A stretch of 64,000 nucleotides of DNA from Marsupella aquatica (Eukaryota > Marchantiophyta), in assembly GCA_973895155.1 (NCBI GenBank), contig OZ316891.1:4712001-4776000 (forward strand). Direction: 5' to 3'. Shown one piece after another: positions 10,082-22,148 of this stretch. The position numbers and the translations under genes are program-made. Each line of letters begins with the position of its first letter. Position 1 is the stretch's first letter. Below the pieces are notes generated by a model. It saw only the letters and a program-made list of their open reading frames with translations, was not told the DNA's origin and did not search any database.

Positions 10082-11260
10082 CTACCGGGTTAAGAACCCA
10101 TTAATCGTCCTTTGGCGAACATCCCTCTTATCATCCTTAGGAGGTCTGCCTGACCTTCCTGACAGTACTGGTGCACCAGGCGGTGGCTTCAAACTCCTAG
10201 CCATTGTTGATAGATGATTTGTAGAGATGCAATGGGATTTCAGATTCACCTCCAGATTACGTTGCTTGGGTACCAAAGTGAACACATCGGAGCAGAAATG
10301 ACACGCTACTCTGAACCGCTCTAACTTCTCCATAGGCTCTTTCTGAACATCACCTATAATGTAGAAGGTAGGGTTGGACACAGGCTCAGATTCATTGAGC
10401 CTTTCAACAATCTGAACGTGCATGTCAAGAGTTGCACAATCATTCAAGGAAGAAGCTGCAGCCCTACGACTGATTTCAGCAGAGTCTACTCTCTGCCCCC
10501 TGTTATGTGCCACATTTTTGGCATGCTTTGGGGTGATCAAATGCTTCTGCTTGAAATTTGTGAAACAATTAGTGACAGACACCCTATCCATAACATACTT
10601 AGATGATCCAGAAATATTAGTGTTGCACTCACAACACTCTATCTTACCACATGGAACACCACTAGTGTCCCAAGTTTTGACTTTCCACTTGTGGTCCTCA
10701 CACTTTATGAAGGCCATATGCTCCTTCAACTTGTCAACACTAGACACCCAGAGCTTGGCCAGGTCGTTTGACATAGTTGTTGACTGGAAACTCACATGTG
10801 GATCATCATCCACAGGTACATGCAGATGCTCATTAGGTATAGGTGAAACTGGGGGTGAAACAGGCAGAGGCAAGTCCTCCTGCCCCCATTGAAACTCAGG
10901 CTCCACCCTAACTTCAGTGTGCCACTCTCCATCACTAATGCTCTTACTCAGAGCCTCAGCATTGGAAGCATTGCTGCTTCCAACATCAACCCCCACTTTT
11001 TGGACAGGCATAGACTGTATTTTTGGGATGATGACAATCTTTCCATCACAATCATCAATGAGATTGTCTTTTTCCCAAGCAGCACGCAATCTACAACCTC
11101 CCACGCTATCAATAAAATCAAAATCAAAGTCCCAAAGTTCCAAATCCACCATTTTCTGTCTAGCATCCGCCAAGGTCCATCCAGGGAGACAACTAATAGT
11201 CCCAGAGTGTTTTCTGGTCCCTGACTCATGGTCAGCGAGAAATACAGGCACAGGCGGCAT
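10082..11260 (-). pseudogene. Element B transposase, N-terminal zinc-finger block
   Basis: An ATG at 11260 opens 392 codons, closed by TAG at 10082-10084. The same frame then continues in the next block, and CAG would restore it. The first 80 residues read as a small folded domain (CLPGWTLADARQKMVDLELW, KIVIIPK). A Ser/Pro-rich acidic linker follows. Next come two zinc-binding candidates: CGKIECCECN with a later KQKHLITPKH near residues 205-250, and ACHFCSDVFT with LKSHCISTNH near residues 318-350. These would be the DNA-binding part. A Gly-Arg-rich tail (LSGRSGRPPKDDKRD) precedes the stop. The gene is read leftward from the interior of element B, so its promoter lies in 11260-16500. Confidence 0.6.
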
Positions 11261-14200
11261 GCAAAAATCACAGATTCAGACCTGCAAACAATACATTGGA
11301 CAGGTCACATGCAAGCATTTCCCCACAATATACACAAGTCAATTACACAATCAACACTATCAAAACTTTTCTCCAAACATTTAATTTTGGCCAATGTGGA
11401 ATAGTCTTCATGGTGTGGGGAATAAGCCCACAACCAATGGAATTCCACTTGGTCATCTCAGGATGAACCACTACCACTGAAACCCTGTGTGATGGAATGT
11501 CACAACAGGCTAACATGCAACATTCATGCAAGCTTCCATCTGCCATTTTAGCAGTCAATAGACCACAGACATTTACCGTAGGCAAATATGTATAGAGAGG
11601 TCAAGGAGGGAGTTGTCTATTTCGGTAGGGATACAGTTTCCCACCTACGTCAACCAAAAAGTCTGTGGCCAGAGGATTTTCCAGACGTCCTGGATTTCAT
11701 CAAAACATTCCTTTCTATTTTCCTTGTAGAAGTTTTCTTCATACAACAGAAGCCCCTTCACCACATGACAAAAGTGAAGAATGAAGGTCTTCACTGCACT
11801 GGATTTAATGAGGAGAAATATAACATTTCTATTGTACTTGACATATTTGTCCCATCTAATGTAAATCATTCTATCGCCTTGATCCACAAAGAAATGATGC
11901 ACGTTCAAGTAATATTCTTTGCAGAGAAGCTCTGCAATATGTATAATTAATTTTGAATTCAACCTCTTCAACTGTAACAGAAGATCCCCTCTGCCATAAT
12001 CAGGCTCGGGTTATATCCACTTCATGTATGGATAAATCTCCAACATTGCTTGCTAAAACCAGGCAGAAGGCAATGAGTTATTAAATCTAAACTGTGACCT
12101 CCCCAATCAAATACCCTAGTACAAAACACCTACAACAGCCCACTGCTTGGGAGACCACATCCATTGGACCAACCCCCAAGAGAGCCTTGCCCCATCCCGG
12201 CTATTGCTCTTGGTGATTGGCTTCTACAGATCCAAGTCAGTTTTCTCCGAGACATCTCGGGTGGGAAGGGCGGACCCTTTGCTGAGAAGGACTCCAATAT
12301 CAATGTAAGCACTAGAGGGATTGGGGTCTGTAACATGCTCATGTGTGCTTAGCATGTACAGTCGGGTTGCCCACACTCCAATTCCCTCCACTCAAACACA
12401 GTGGACTTGGACTCAGTCCCTATCAACCCTAAGTGCCCCAAGAAATTGGATTCCTTGACAATCCCGGACCAACCAAACCCTAACACTTTGGGCTCTAATC
12501 AGGAATGCCATTGGCAATCAACTCCAAGGCCCCCCCCCCTCCCAGGCAACCTGCTCTCTCATTCAAGGGGCGCTAGACTGCTAAGTCATCACTTCCAGCA
12601 AGTCTCCACCAGGGGCATTAGTTCCCTGGGGTCCCAATGAACTTGAGGAACCTGCAGACCCACACTTGCAATAGCAGGAAGGGACAATGCAAAAAAGACA
12701 TGCAAAATTGAAACCTATGACTTACCTCAACAACACACAATGCCTGTCAGTTAGCGTCTATGGAAACATTATAGATACAGTAATCCAGAAGGAAATAGGA
12801 CAAAAATCAAAATTGATTTGATACCTTGTGATGGTGGAACCCAACACTTGGGGGCGTCTGTCCTTCCTGACTCCCTTCCTGTGACTTCAGAGGAGTGTAT
12901 GAATATCTGTGTAAATGACACCAAAAAATGAGTTGAAGGAATATCTTTAAAAATAGAAAATAACCTGTTTGCTTGCAATTCCCTCCAACAGCAAAGCTTC
13001 TCACAGACAAGCAACAACTGGATGATTCCCTTCAAATGTAGCAAGACCTTGGGTGCACTACCAACAGGAGCAATCTAACCTCCCGGACTGCAATCGCCTT
13101 GCGCGCAACTAACCTCATGGACTGCAATCGCCTGCAGTCTTTTGAGGTGGCATGGACAGCGCTGACCCAAACAAAAAACTCTGCAATCACAAAAAAAAAT
13201 TCAGCTAAAGAAAAATAGCACTCCACAACTCCACAGGCATCGACACCCACATTAAACAGGAAGCCCTAGACCGACATTAAATTGAATGCAAATAGAGACA
13301 ATGAATGCAACAAAAGAGAGCAAGTGAACACAAGCACATTGATTGAGCACATTGGCAAAAGTAAGGTCGTAACCGGGGTCGCAACAAACTGCAGCTCGAT
13401 CAGTCGCAGCAAACTGTAGCTCAGTTCGATCAGTCGCAGCAACACCCAACGTTGTGAATTTGGGACCCTTGAAGGTTGGATTGCCTGTAGAAGCAGGCGC
13501 ATGGAGGTCTGCTGCACCTTCCTTCCAAGGAAAGTGGCAATTCACCAAAAAACTCTGCACACAATGAAACAACAAATGATCCAAGAGCAATTAATTCAAA
13601 AGCTGAGCAGGAAATGGAGATTGGTTTAGAAAATGTTCATAAAGCACCCACATTGCCTATTATCAAATGTGATGGGCTTCATACCTTGGAAATCAATTTA
13701 CTGAGTGGACGTCGACCGCGTAGATCAACTAAGCGCAACCGCTCCCTCCACACTGCATAATCATTTCACTCAGCAGACCTGGACCAGGTAGGTGAACCCA
13801 AGCACAACAGGTCCCTCCACTACACCTGAAAAAAACAAAATTAGTAGGGAAATAATTAGTGAAGATATAACTACAATGAAGTGGACCTGAGAGTAGTTCA
13901 GAGAGCAAAATGGTCTGAAAACAGAGTGAAGGCAAATCAAGTGTGAAAGCAACTAAGGCCAGACAGAATTTTCTCTCAGATCTTTTAGAACGGACTTCAC
14001 ACTGCATAATGGATCCTAAATTGGGCCTTACTCACACCGATCACAATTGCAAAGTGGACAGAGCCTTACTCACAAACCAAAATAGTCCTCAGAAGTTTGT
14101 GCTTGATCATGATCCAAACCGGGGCAAAATCTGCACAACAAGAGTATCCGCCAATGAGCTTTGTAGAATCAATGGCAGGAAACATAAAAGTAACTGGAAA

Positions 14201-14360
14201 GAGATAGGAAAACTGCATTACAACAATAATATAACAGGCAAACTCAGAAAGCAACTCGCCATTCATGCAAACTCAAATGATGTACAGGAGAGTAGGCAAT
14301 GGTGGGCGAATTGGAAGGTCTTGAGTCAACTGAGAAACGTAAACACCTGGCGGAAGGAGA

Positions 14361-14436
14361 GCAACTATAGGAGAAGGGAGCAACTATAGGAGAAGGGAGC
14401 AACTATAGGAGAAGGGAGCAACTATAGGAGAAGGGA
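14361..14436. repeat. Tandem repeat, 4 x 19 bp
   Basis: Four perfect copies of GCAACTATAGGAGAAGGGA lie head to tail, inside the non-coding arm of element B. Confidence 0.95.
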
Positions 14437-14896
14437 GGGAAAGGCGATGAAAGGAAAGAAATCTTACCTTTACGCAATGAAATCTACTAAGATACCTACA
14501 GACGGCCTTACGCAAACAACTTCTCCTGCACAGCAGCACCAGCAGCGTTACAACTTCAGCGGCACCTTCCACAGGCAGAAAGCCGGGCAGCAAGAGCGAC
14601 AACCTCTGCACATGTTTGAGCCCTCACATTAGATGTAGTGGACTGGCTATGGTTGTTATGCAGACGCAGAGGAACAACGGAGGAACATGCACAAGGCAGA
14701 GACTCAGAGTTGACAACTAATGCGAAATCGCAAAGGGAGAGGGAGAGGGAAAGGCAAACACAAAAGCAAATCATCCTCAATAGCAATGGCCACAATGCCA
14801 ACAATATCTACAATTCTAGCGTGACCTAGATAGCAAGGTGGTGAGAAGGATTACAATGTAGGGAAAACAAACCTGCTCGACAATGTCTCAACCCTA

Positions 14897-15034
14897 GGCT
14901 CAGCAATAGCTTTGGGCTTTCTTGAACAACAGCGCACTACAACAACGCCAACATGAAACCACAACAACGCTAGCAACCACAACAACGCCTTCGGCCAGCT
15001 TTGGGCTCAGCAATAGCTTTGGGCTTTCTTGAAC
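14897..15034. repeat. Direct repeat of 31 bp inside element B
   Basis: The segment starting GGCTCAGCAATAGCTTTGGG at 14897-14927 is repeated exactly at 15004-15034. The spacer contains CAACAACGC repeats. Confidence 0.9.
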
Positions 15035-16523
15035 GCCAGCAACAAACCTCCCTACAAGCGCCAAACAATGCCCGACATTTACTAAACGGAATGCATCAAA
15101 GACAGGGAGCCGAAGGATAGTACCACATTGTCTAACAAAGTCATCAAATACACCATGAAACTAAGTGTTTATAAAATCCCAGTCCAGACTTCAATGTAGG
15201 GTAGCAAATCCCGGGAGAAGATCAATGCAAGCACATCATGCAGCTCAGGTAAGGTGGTGGAAAAGTAACAAACCTGCTAGACACAAAATTCCCGACACAA
15301 TAAGTGACACAATGTCTCAAACACGGGCTTAGCAAGAGCGAGAGCGACAGGTCTGGGCTTTTGTTGCTAAAACGTCCCTTCCTCCTTTGCGATGCAGTCT
15401 CCACAAGAGTGTCCAGCTTCACACAGCCCCGCACAGTGCTTTACCAAACAAAGTATACAGTAACTCACCACTCAATCGCCCTAATGCAGAATGTACTCAG
15501 GCCACAATTGTAGCATTCCTGTCACTCGCCAAGCTCATAAACTCCATAGCCAGATTGATGTGGCGGCTACTCTGAAAGCGCGCCCTACATAGAATATGTG
15601 CCAATCAATATCAGCTAAAGAAAACCAGCACTCCACAGACACCCGCACAGACATTGGCAGCCACATTTAGCTGCAACCAAATAGAGGCAATGCGCGTAGA
15701 GAAACATTAAGCAAAGCTCTGATTGGCAAGTTCAAATGATAGGAAGAAACCAAACCTCTCGCACGTTGATAGCTTCCCGCAAATAGCACCTTCAGTAACG
15801 CTTGTCCTCAACCTAGTCTCGCCACTGTATTCCTTGATCAGCCTTGACGAAGCTTGCCTTTGTCCCAAAACCTACTTGTTGCCTTCATTGCCTAAGGGAA
15901 CCTACGGAGATCCAGCACCCATCAACGACCTCCACTCGAGCCTCCACTGCAGCATTTCATTCAAGGCTCCATAGCTCACAAGCTCTGTGCAGCATTGCCA
16001 AGCGGCAAGCTTCCAACTTCTCTCAAGCTTGCCCGTGGAATGCGCGGCAAGTCCCTAGTGTGTCCAAAAACCCTAAAGGACTTGGGCCCTCACTCCCGCC
16101 CTCACTACCCCGCGCTCACGTCCAAAACAGCCTGGCAAAAGAGGATGGCCTTTAGGGTCTAGCACTATACCCACTACTAACCCTGCCCATAACCTTTCCC
16201 TTTGAACTATCCGGCGAACTATCCCCCAAACCAAAAAAACTTCCAAAATCCTTAGTCCTAGGTAGTACTAGTGCCATTTACACAAGCTTCAATAAGGACA
16301 AGCCACGTGGACCAATGATGTAATGACGCGTGGCCTCGGGTATTACAACCCCCCTTCAAGCAAATTAAATTGGCCCCTGGATTTACATTACCCTGCACTA
16401 GTTATAACGTATGCTACACATACAACACACCCTTGTTGGTTATAACCCAATTATAAATATTAGTCGGAGTTTGGATTAAAAGCACCATTCGGCCGTTCGC
16501 ACGTCCGGCTCGTTATTAATAAT

Positions 16524-16546
16524 GCTGGGGGCCCAGGGTGTTCGCC
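16524..16546 (-). repeat. Right end of element B: TIR plus duplication TGTTCGCC
   Basis: GCTGGGGGCCCAGGG at 16524-16538 is the exact inverted complement of the left terminus. The 8-bp duplication TGTTCGCC at 16539-16546 follows, after which the TNP2 frame of element A resumes. Confidence 0.9.
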
Positions 16547-17298
16547 TAGGATTGGCAGCGGATGGCATCAGCCCATTTGCACTAGCAGGTAAGGCCCAAC
16601 CATATTCACTATGGCCAGTGGTCCTTACTAATTACAACATCCCTCCATGGATGTCCATGAAGAAGGGTCATTTGCTTCTTTCCATGATTATCCCTGGTCC
16701 TAAGCAAGTGAAAAAAATTGATGTGTACTTGCAACCATTGATTGTGGAGCTACAAAAGCTTTGGAGTGGTGTGGATTGCTATGATGGTCGAGTGCAAACG
16801 GGGGGCTTACGTCGAGAATTTAAGTTGAAGGCCATTCTTATGTGGACCATACATGATCTTCCAGGTATGAATCTTTGTTAAATTATCCCTTCCCATAGCT
16901 AGGCAACCATACCTAGCATACTTTGTTATGTATTGAGTTAGCTAGAAGCACATATATCTTTTAATAAACTTATTTACTTATGCATGGGATATATATTTAT
17001 ATGCAGGGTTTGGATATATTTCTGGCCTAACCACATCAGGATATCGAGCTTGCCCAACTTGTGGACCTGATTTGGAAGGAATAGCGCGGCCAAAGTCAAA
17101 GACCTTGAGGTAGATAGTGTATATTGGTCACACCAAGTACCTCCCTCCAGACCATGATTGGAGGAGAGACCCCTTTTTATATGACACTGAGGATGGCCAA
17201 CCAGACAGACGACCACAACCTATTCCAAAAGATCCTGCATATTGGAAAGAGGTATGGGAGAGAGTATCTAATCCAGATGACCCATTGCAATATGCCCG
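16539..17298 (+). pseudogene. TNP2-type transposase of element A, block 2
   Basis: The transposase resumes in phase after element B with VRLGLAADGISPF, the family's hallmark, then YSLWPVVLTNYNIPPWM, LLLSMIIPGPKQ, and LKAILMWTIHDLPG. A phase-1 intron (16865-17006) follows, bounded by GTATGA and GCAG. The second exon has YISGLTTSGYRACPTCG, TAG at 17111-17113 (the only stop in this block), then IVYIGHTKYLPPDHDWRRDP. It ends at 17298 within an Arg codon, where element C interrupts. Removing C joins the Arg codon to CGMTCLSALSQLPYW at 33603 in frame. TNP2 proteins cut CACTA ends; this copy needs readthrough or reversion to be functional. Confidence 0.88.
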
Positions 17299-17328
17299 CA
17301 CTAGTAGAAACCGGGGGGTATTTAGACC
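17299..17328 (+). repeat. Left TIR of element C
   Basis: CACTAGTAGAAACCGGGG is followed, after a few differing bases, by TTTAGACC; the right end mirrors it. The preceding CCG (17296-17298) is the target duplication. Confidence 0.93.
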
Positions 17329-17339
17329 CCATTAAACGA

Positions 17340-17600
17340 CTATTCAGTACCGTATAGGACTTGGAAACGACTGGGAAGGACTCTAGTCCTTTATAGGACT
17401 GCGAGTCGTATGTTTTGTTACTATAATCAACTGAATCCTTTATAGAACTAGTTTATAAGTCGTTTAATAGACTGGATTTTCAGTCTATTTTAGTCTTTGT
17501 GTGGGTAGCTTTGGTGAGTCGTTTTCAGTCTTTTATGGGCTGCGATGATGAGTTGTTGGGAACGACTAAAAAGGTTATGGAGGGTAGTCTTTAAATATAC
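17340..17600. repeat. Left subterminal repeats of element C
   Basis: Recurring motifs include TATAGGACT, GGACT/AGTCC, CGTTTAATAGACTGG and AGTCGTTT. They occur in both orientations within 260 bp of the terminus. Related motifs lie near the right end (33330-33580). They are candidates for binding sites of the TNPA-like protein. Confidence 0.7.
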
Positions 17601-18124
17601 TTTGTGGGGTATGTATAAGTCTTTCATGTCAACTGGATATGAGTGATGAAGACCCCACTATACTACTTGGAATGAACCCACTCTTGTGCACAAATAACAT
17701 ATTGCATTCATGTTTTATTGTGTACTTGGAATGAACTCACTCTATAAGTTCACCATTCATCATGTTAACATTAGAATACATAGTTTCAGAAAGCCATCTT
17801 CTATACCATGTACACTAATATGAATTCACAGATTCAAACTTCATAGACTACAAATGAGGTCACAAAGTATTCCTCTATACCATACACAGTAATACTGAAA
17901 TGATAAAATAGATTCAAGTATCATAGACAATCACCATAGAGCCATAGTTTGACATCAATCACTTGTTTCATACATACAGAATTCAGAAATATCAATGTCA
18001 CACACAACGTCTCCTTCATCCTCTTTACCAAATGGAAAAATTGGTACAAATATTTCTTGGATCTTTCCAAGGCAATGTCAAAATGTGACACAATTCACAT
18101 GATGCTATCTACACTTGCATTCAG

Positions 18125-21100
18125 TCACTGTAGACTAACACACTCTGATGGCCAGAGCACAAGAGATCCTACTGCATTTGCAATTATTTCCTGAGGTGGA
18201 TCATCATCTCTATTCGGAAATGGCAAATTACAATCAGATACAATCACTGTAGTCAACAACACTACTACATGGTCATCCGGGACCACTTTGCCATGGAATT
18301 TTGCATGATCCGGTTGCAAAATGCCTGTACCCACACATACTTGCGAGTCATCCTCCCATGATAGAAGATTATGGACTGGCTCTGCTGTGGCTATCACCTC
18401 CACCTTACCCTGGCTGTTTTTCTTGGCTTTCCTGGGTGGCTTATACATGACATTATTCATACCTTGGTTGCGAGTCATGACTTTGGCACGAGTGTTTTGT
18501 GCTGGTGATCGAGAATTGGCTACACTCTTCTTCAAAGAATCTGCATCCATATTTGACACTTCTGATTGTGTAGCAGGATTTCCCTGCGACATCATCTCAG
18601 TATCTGCCAACATTGTACTTGCTTCAATTGAAGCATCTACAATCTTACTTGCATCCAATGTTGCTCCCAAGTTTCAACGTCGCTTCACCCTACTCCCACT
18701 TGGTTGAGAGTCTGTCAACTCTGCATCAACTACAATTCAGTGTCATGTCCAACATAAGTCAATCACTCATCACATGTGCTAAATGTACATGTCACCAACC
18801 ACAAAGTTGTCACTATCTCCTTACCATTATGAACAGCCTTCTTCCCCTTCTTTGCCATTGCCATATGCTCCATGTCTGCTTCTGTTGATCAATAAACACA
18901 CCACAATATTCAGGTTGAATCTATTAACCACTGAATTGTTGCCCAACATTCATATAGAGGAATTTAGAGCATCAGCTTACCTGATACCTCCTTGGCTATG
19001 GTCACTGAGGCACTGGGCACATCTTCTTCATTATTGCTCTTTGAATCACCTGATACATCAATCATGATGTCACTTCAGATCCCAGTTCATCCAACCAGTT
19101 CTTACAGAAAAGATTACCTCCAACCGGCTTAAGCTTCACAAGACTCCATGCACTTTTCAAATGTAATGTACTGGATCATAGCAGGTTACCTGTCTCAGCA
19201 ACCTTCTTGCCCTTCTGCTTACTGATTACAGGGTCCTTCTCTGCCTCCACTCTTCCTGCATTCAAACCATTCACTCAATTCATGAAAACTTACTTCTAAC
19301 ATTTGAACATAGAAAACAATGAACAATGGGCCGGTGTCATTTCCATACCTGTGTCAGATTTGCCAATTCCCTTTTTTGTTAACAAGGGCACACTTTGTAC
19401 AATGTTGCCCTCATTGTTTGGTTGGGAACCACCCAATTTTTCAATCACAAGCTTGAAATTAGATTCCAATGATGCAAGAAGGTTCGCTACAGATGCCTCC
19501 ACAATATCCAAACGATCAGCCAATTTACTTTCCACTCGAGGGAGTCCACACTCTAATGACTTCAACCGTTCACACATCTCTGTGAGAGTTGTAACAGTTC
19601 CCTGTCATAACACAGCTTACATATCTCAGATAACTGTCCCCAAGAACTGGTTGCTTACTTCCTACTACATTTCTTTTTGATGCTCAAGGCCAAATAGTCA
19701 CAGAACATACAGAATTACAACATAATCACCTGTTTGGAAGTTACACTTGTCACCTCACTCCTTTGTTTCATGAACTCCTCTCTCACTTCTTGTGCTGATG
19801 GTTCTTCACCTGTCAATTTCTTCTGCAGTCCACATCAACATACATATGAATGAAACCAAGTGTTGATTGTCAATGAAAATGTAATAATGGTAGCAAGATG
19901 ATAAGTTTGAGGCTTACTATCAGGCATGTCACTGCCTTACCAATTGTTCTTTCACTGGAGCATAACTTCCTCTCCCAGCCTGTGAAAGGTGTTTCACTTT
20001 GCCTCGAGCATTTGACATCAGTTCACTCTTGCTCTGTCCAGCCTCCGACATGAACCCTTTGATTAACCGTGTCCATTGATCCAGTTCCAATGATGGGGGT
20101 GGTGGCATTCTCCTGTTAGAACCATTGTCTATCCACATCCTTTTCAACCTATGCCTCTCTTGTTTCAAAATCCTCATTGCATAATCTGATATGCAATCTT
20201 CAACTGGGCCCTTACCATCATTACCAACATACTCCCACCGTTCAAGAATGTCCTTGCAGATAGCAGCCCAATCAGCTTTGTTCTGACTCCTAAACTCTGT
20301 AATGCTCAAATCTAACCAACGCAATACTTCTCCTCTTAGGTCAGAATGCCAACGGTTCTTACCATCACATGTGGGAGTTATCCAACCTTCGGAATTCACT
20401 TCTACTTTACCAAATTTGTTACTGTCTCCTGCCTTGGTACTCCCTGAAGCGCTACTAGGTGTCCCTCCACGGCCTGGTGTCCCCCCACGGCCTGGGGTCC
20501 CTCCACGGCCTGATCTCCCCCCACGGCCTGGATTGCATTGTCCAAACCTCCCTGGAGTCCCTGCACATTTACAGGATCCATTTACAGTCACTTACATTAG
20601 GTAAGTATGAATCATAAATCCCGCTGCCAAATATACAGTGGACTTCAGAGCAATTCTGCAATGACCAAGTTACCTCTCCCTTGGCGCATAGATGGTTCTG
20701 GACCACCTGTCCTATTGCTTTGTCTTGATGAATTAGGGGCGTTTCTCTTGCCTGTGAATGATTGCCTCCTATCTGAACGTGGATGGCCTTTGTTGTTTTC
20801 GTGATTGTCCCAATCAGAGTCTGCATACCAACAGGTACATGCCACACTCATGGACCTGTAAGATAAACTCTTTGCCCTAGCTACACATCAGATAAGTGCA
20901 TATTGAGCTAAATCTCTACTACCATCACAAAATCACTAGCACAAGGCACTTACTTGTCCAATCATCCTCCTCACCTTTCCATTGCCCTCTGTACCCGTCT
21001 CTACCACGCTCTAGGTGTTCATATTCATCCCATCCATCTTCTGCTCCATCATAGTCATCATCATAATTATCAGGCGTCCCTTGCCAATAACTCTGGCTCC

Positions 21101-21298
21101 TTCTAGGGTATGGATTATGTGATTTCTCTCTAGCTGCCCACCTACCTGGGACTTGATGAGGGCCCTGTGCATCTTGCACAGGTGCATTTTTTTGTGAGCC
21201 CCCTGCATCTGGGTCTCCATCCATATCCAATCTTTCCTCTTCACCCCACTCTCCAAGCCCCATGTCTGTCTCCATGTCATCACCCTCTTCCCCCATAG
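18125..21298 (-). CDS. TNPA-like protein of element C (En/Spm transposase_23 type C-terminus)
   Basis: This is a multi-exon minus-strand gene. Exons I can place are about 21298-20954 (acidic, starting MGEEGDDMETD), 20820-20674 (basic), 20570-19941, about 19577-19320, and 18670-18125; the first three join in phase at GT..AG borders. Order of parts: acidic N-terminus; RGG/PGRGG repeats (4 x 18 bp at 20467-20538); a helical domain with WAAICKDILERWEYVG; a coiled-coil exon; and a C-terminal domain with VCVGTGILQPDHAKFHGKVV and NAVGSLVLWPSECVSL. The last resembles the C-terminal domain of plant Tnp1/En/Spm-like proteins. Such proteins bind the subterminal motifs and assist TNP2. Small 3' exons between 19300 and 18670 are uncertain. 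Confidence 0.65.
20467..20538 (-). repeat. 4 x 18 bp coding repeat (PGRGGT/R module)
   Basis: Four units beginning CCACGGCCT on the + strand repeat every 18 bp. On the minus strand they encode PGRGG(T/R/D) modules of the TNPA-like protein. RGG-type repeats often bind nucleic acid. Confidence 0.85.
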
Positions 21299-21473
21299 CT
21301 TCTGCACAGCACCCACAACCAAACAGGGAGAATCAGCACACTAAATTCAAAGTATCAATCAATTTCATGCATATCCAACTATCCTAAACATCATTCCAGG
21401 CAGCAATTCCCGTTCTGTGACTCTGTGCAGGTAGTCATCCTCAACCTCATACTTGCCAATCGCCAGCTGTTGC

Positions 21474-22124
21474 CTATTGCAAATCATCAACCTCATCATA
21501 TTCCATTTGCCCAGGTTCATCATATGTCTCTCTCAATGTTAAGGGGATGTAGTCAGTCCCTGCCCGAGTTGGAAGTACAGTCTCATGACTAGGATGCTCG
21601 AATGCAGCATGGTCATCCAAACTGAACTCTACTTTACTTCCATCCATCCGCCTGTTCCGTGCTTGGCTATGGCATACCACCCTCCAGCCATGTGACTCCT
21701 CCACATCTGTAAAGAAAGCCTGTTCAACTTGGCTAGGGAAAACAAAAGGCTCAGACCATTCTGGTACTCTAGACCTAAAATTGGCCAACAAGAACCCATC
21801 ATGATCACGCTTCATGGTGGCCCTTGGTCTCTGCCACTCTGATTTCACCCATGATCCCTTCATCAATATCACTGGGACACTTGTGTTACCATAATTCAAC
21901 ACCCAAATGTCGGTCAACTCCCCCACGTAACCCATCTTCATCCACCCCCTCTGTTCTTCAGAGGTTCTCTGCTCAAACACAGAAATCAAACCACAATCAT
22001 ATGATACACAATGGTCACCCTGCTCATCCCTCACTCGATAATGATTTCCATAAGCTCTCATCCGTTTGTAGGTCAGAATAGACAATCGTGGTGGCACAGA
22101 TAGAAGATACAAATCCTTCTCCAT
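21474..22124 (-). CDS. DUF4216 segment of the element C transposase
   Basis: This 216-codon frame is in the same phase as the end of TNP2, separated from it only by TGA at 22151-22149. CGA at that codon would fuse the two. The sequence matches the DUF4216 domain found at the C-terminus of CACTA TNP2 proteins: HCVSYDCGLISVFEQRT, TDIWVLNYGNTSVPVIL, WVKSE, and FVFPSQVEQAFFTDVEES. In element A the same domain is fused to the transposase without interruption. It may therefore be reached by readthrough or be lost in this copy. An ATG at 22124 could allow separate translation. Confidence 0.75.
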   Translation of the reverse strand: MEKDLYLLSVPPRLSILTYKRMRAYGNHYRVRDEQGDHCVSYDCGLISVFEQRTSEEQRGWMKMGYVGELTDIWVLNYGNTSVPVILMKGSWVKSEWQRPRATMKRDHDGFLLANFRSRVPEWSEPFVFPSQVEQAFFTDVEESHGWRVVCHSQARNRRMDGSKVEFSLDDHAAFEHPSHETVLPTRAGTDYIPLTLRETYDEPGQMEYDEVDDLQ

Positions 22125-22148
22125 ATCTGGGTGATGTCTACTATGCTC

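Larger units (their letters stand above)
11261..16523. other. Upstream arm of element B, mostly non-coding
   Basis: No recognisable protein is encoded in these 5.2 kb. Short open frames occur on both strands, but none shows known motifs. One minus-strand frame (11585-11343) lies next to the transposase start and might be a 5' exon. The arm contains tandem and direct repeats (14361-14436; 14897-15034), and two partial copies of a segment with CGATCAGTCGCAGCAA near 13395 and 13427. GC content is higher than in the left arm. It probably holds the promoter and 5' UTR exons of the transposase. Confidence 0.4.
5627..16538 (-). mobile_element. Element B: unclassified cut-and-paste transposon, 8-bp TSD
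   Basis: This is a 10.9-kb insertion in the TNP2 reading frame of element A. It is bounded by a perfect 15-bp terminal inverted repeat (CCCTGGGCCCCCAGC) and an exact 8-bp duplication. Its genes are on the minus strand and spell one large transposase with N-terminal zinc-finger-like motifs, a presumed DDE-type core and a conserved C-terminal region. Eight-base duplications occur in hAT, P, Zisupton and Novosib elements. The termini and protein motifs match none of these well enough for me to assign a superfamily. The reading frame has one TAG and at least two frameshifts, so this copy is probably inactive. Confidence 0.9.

Noticed and set aside
11588-11971. Open frames of about 110-120 codons on both strands in element B
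   Set aside because: They overlap on opposite strands, lack motifs and have no supporting splice or start context.
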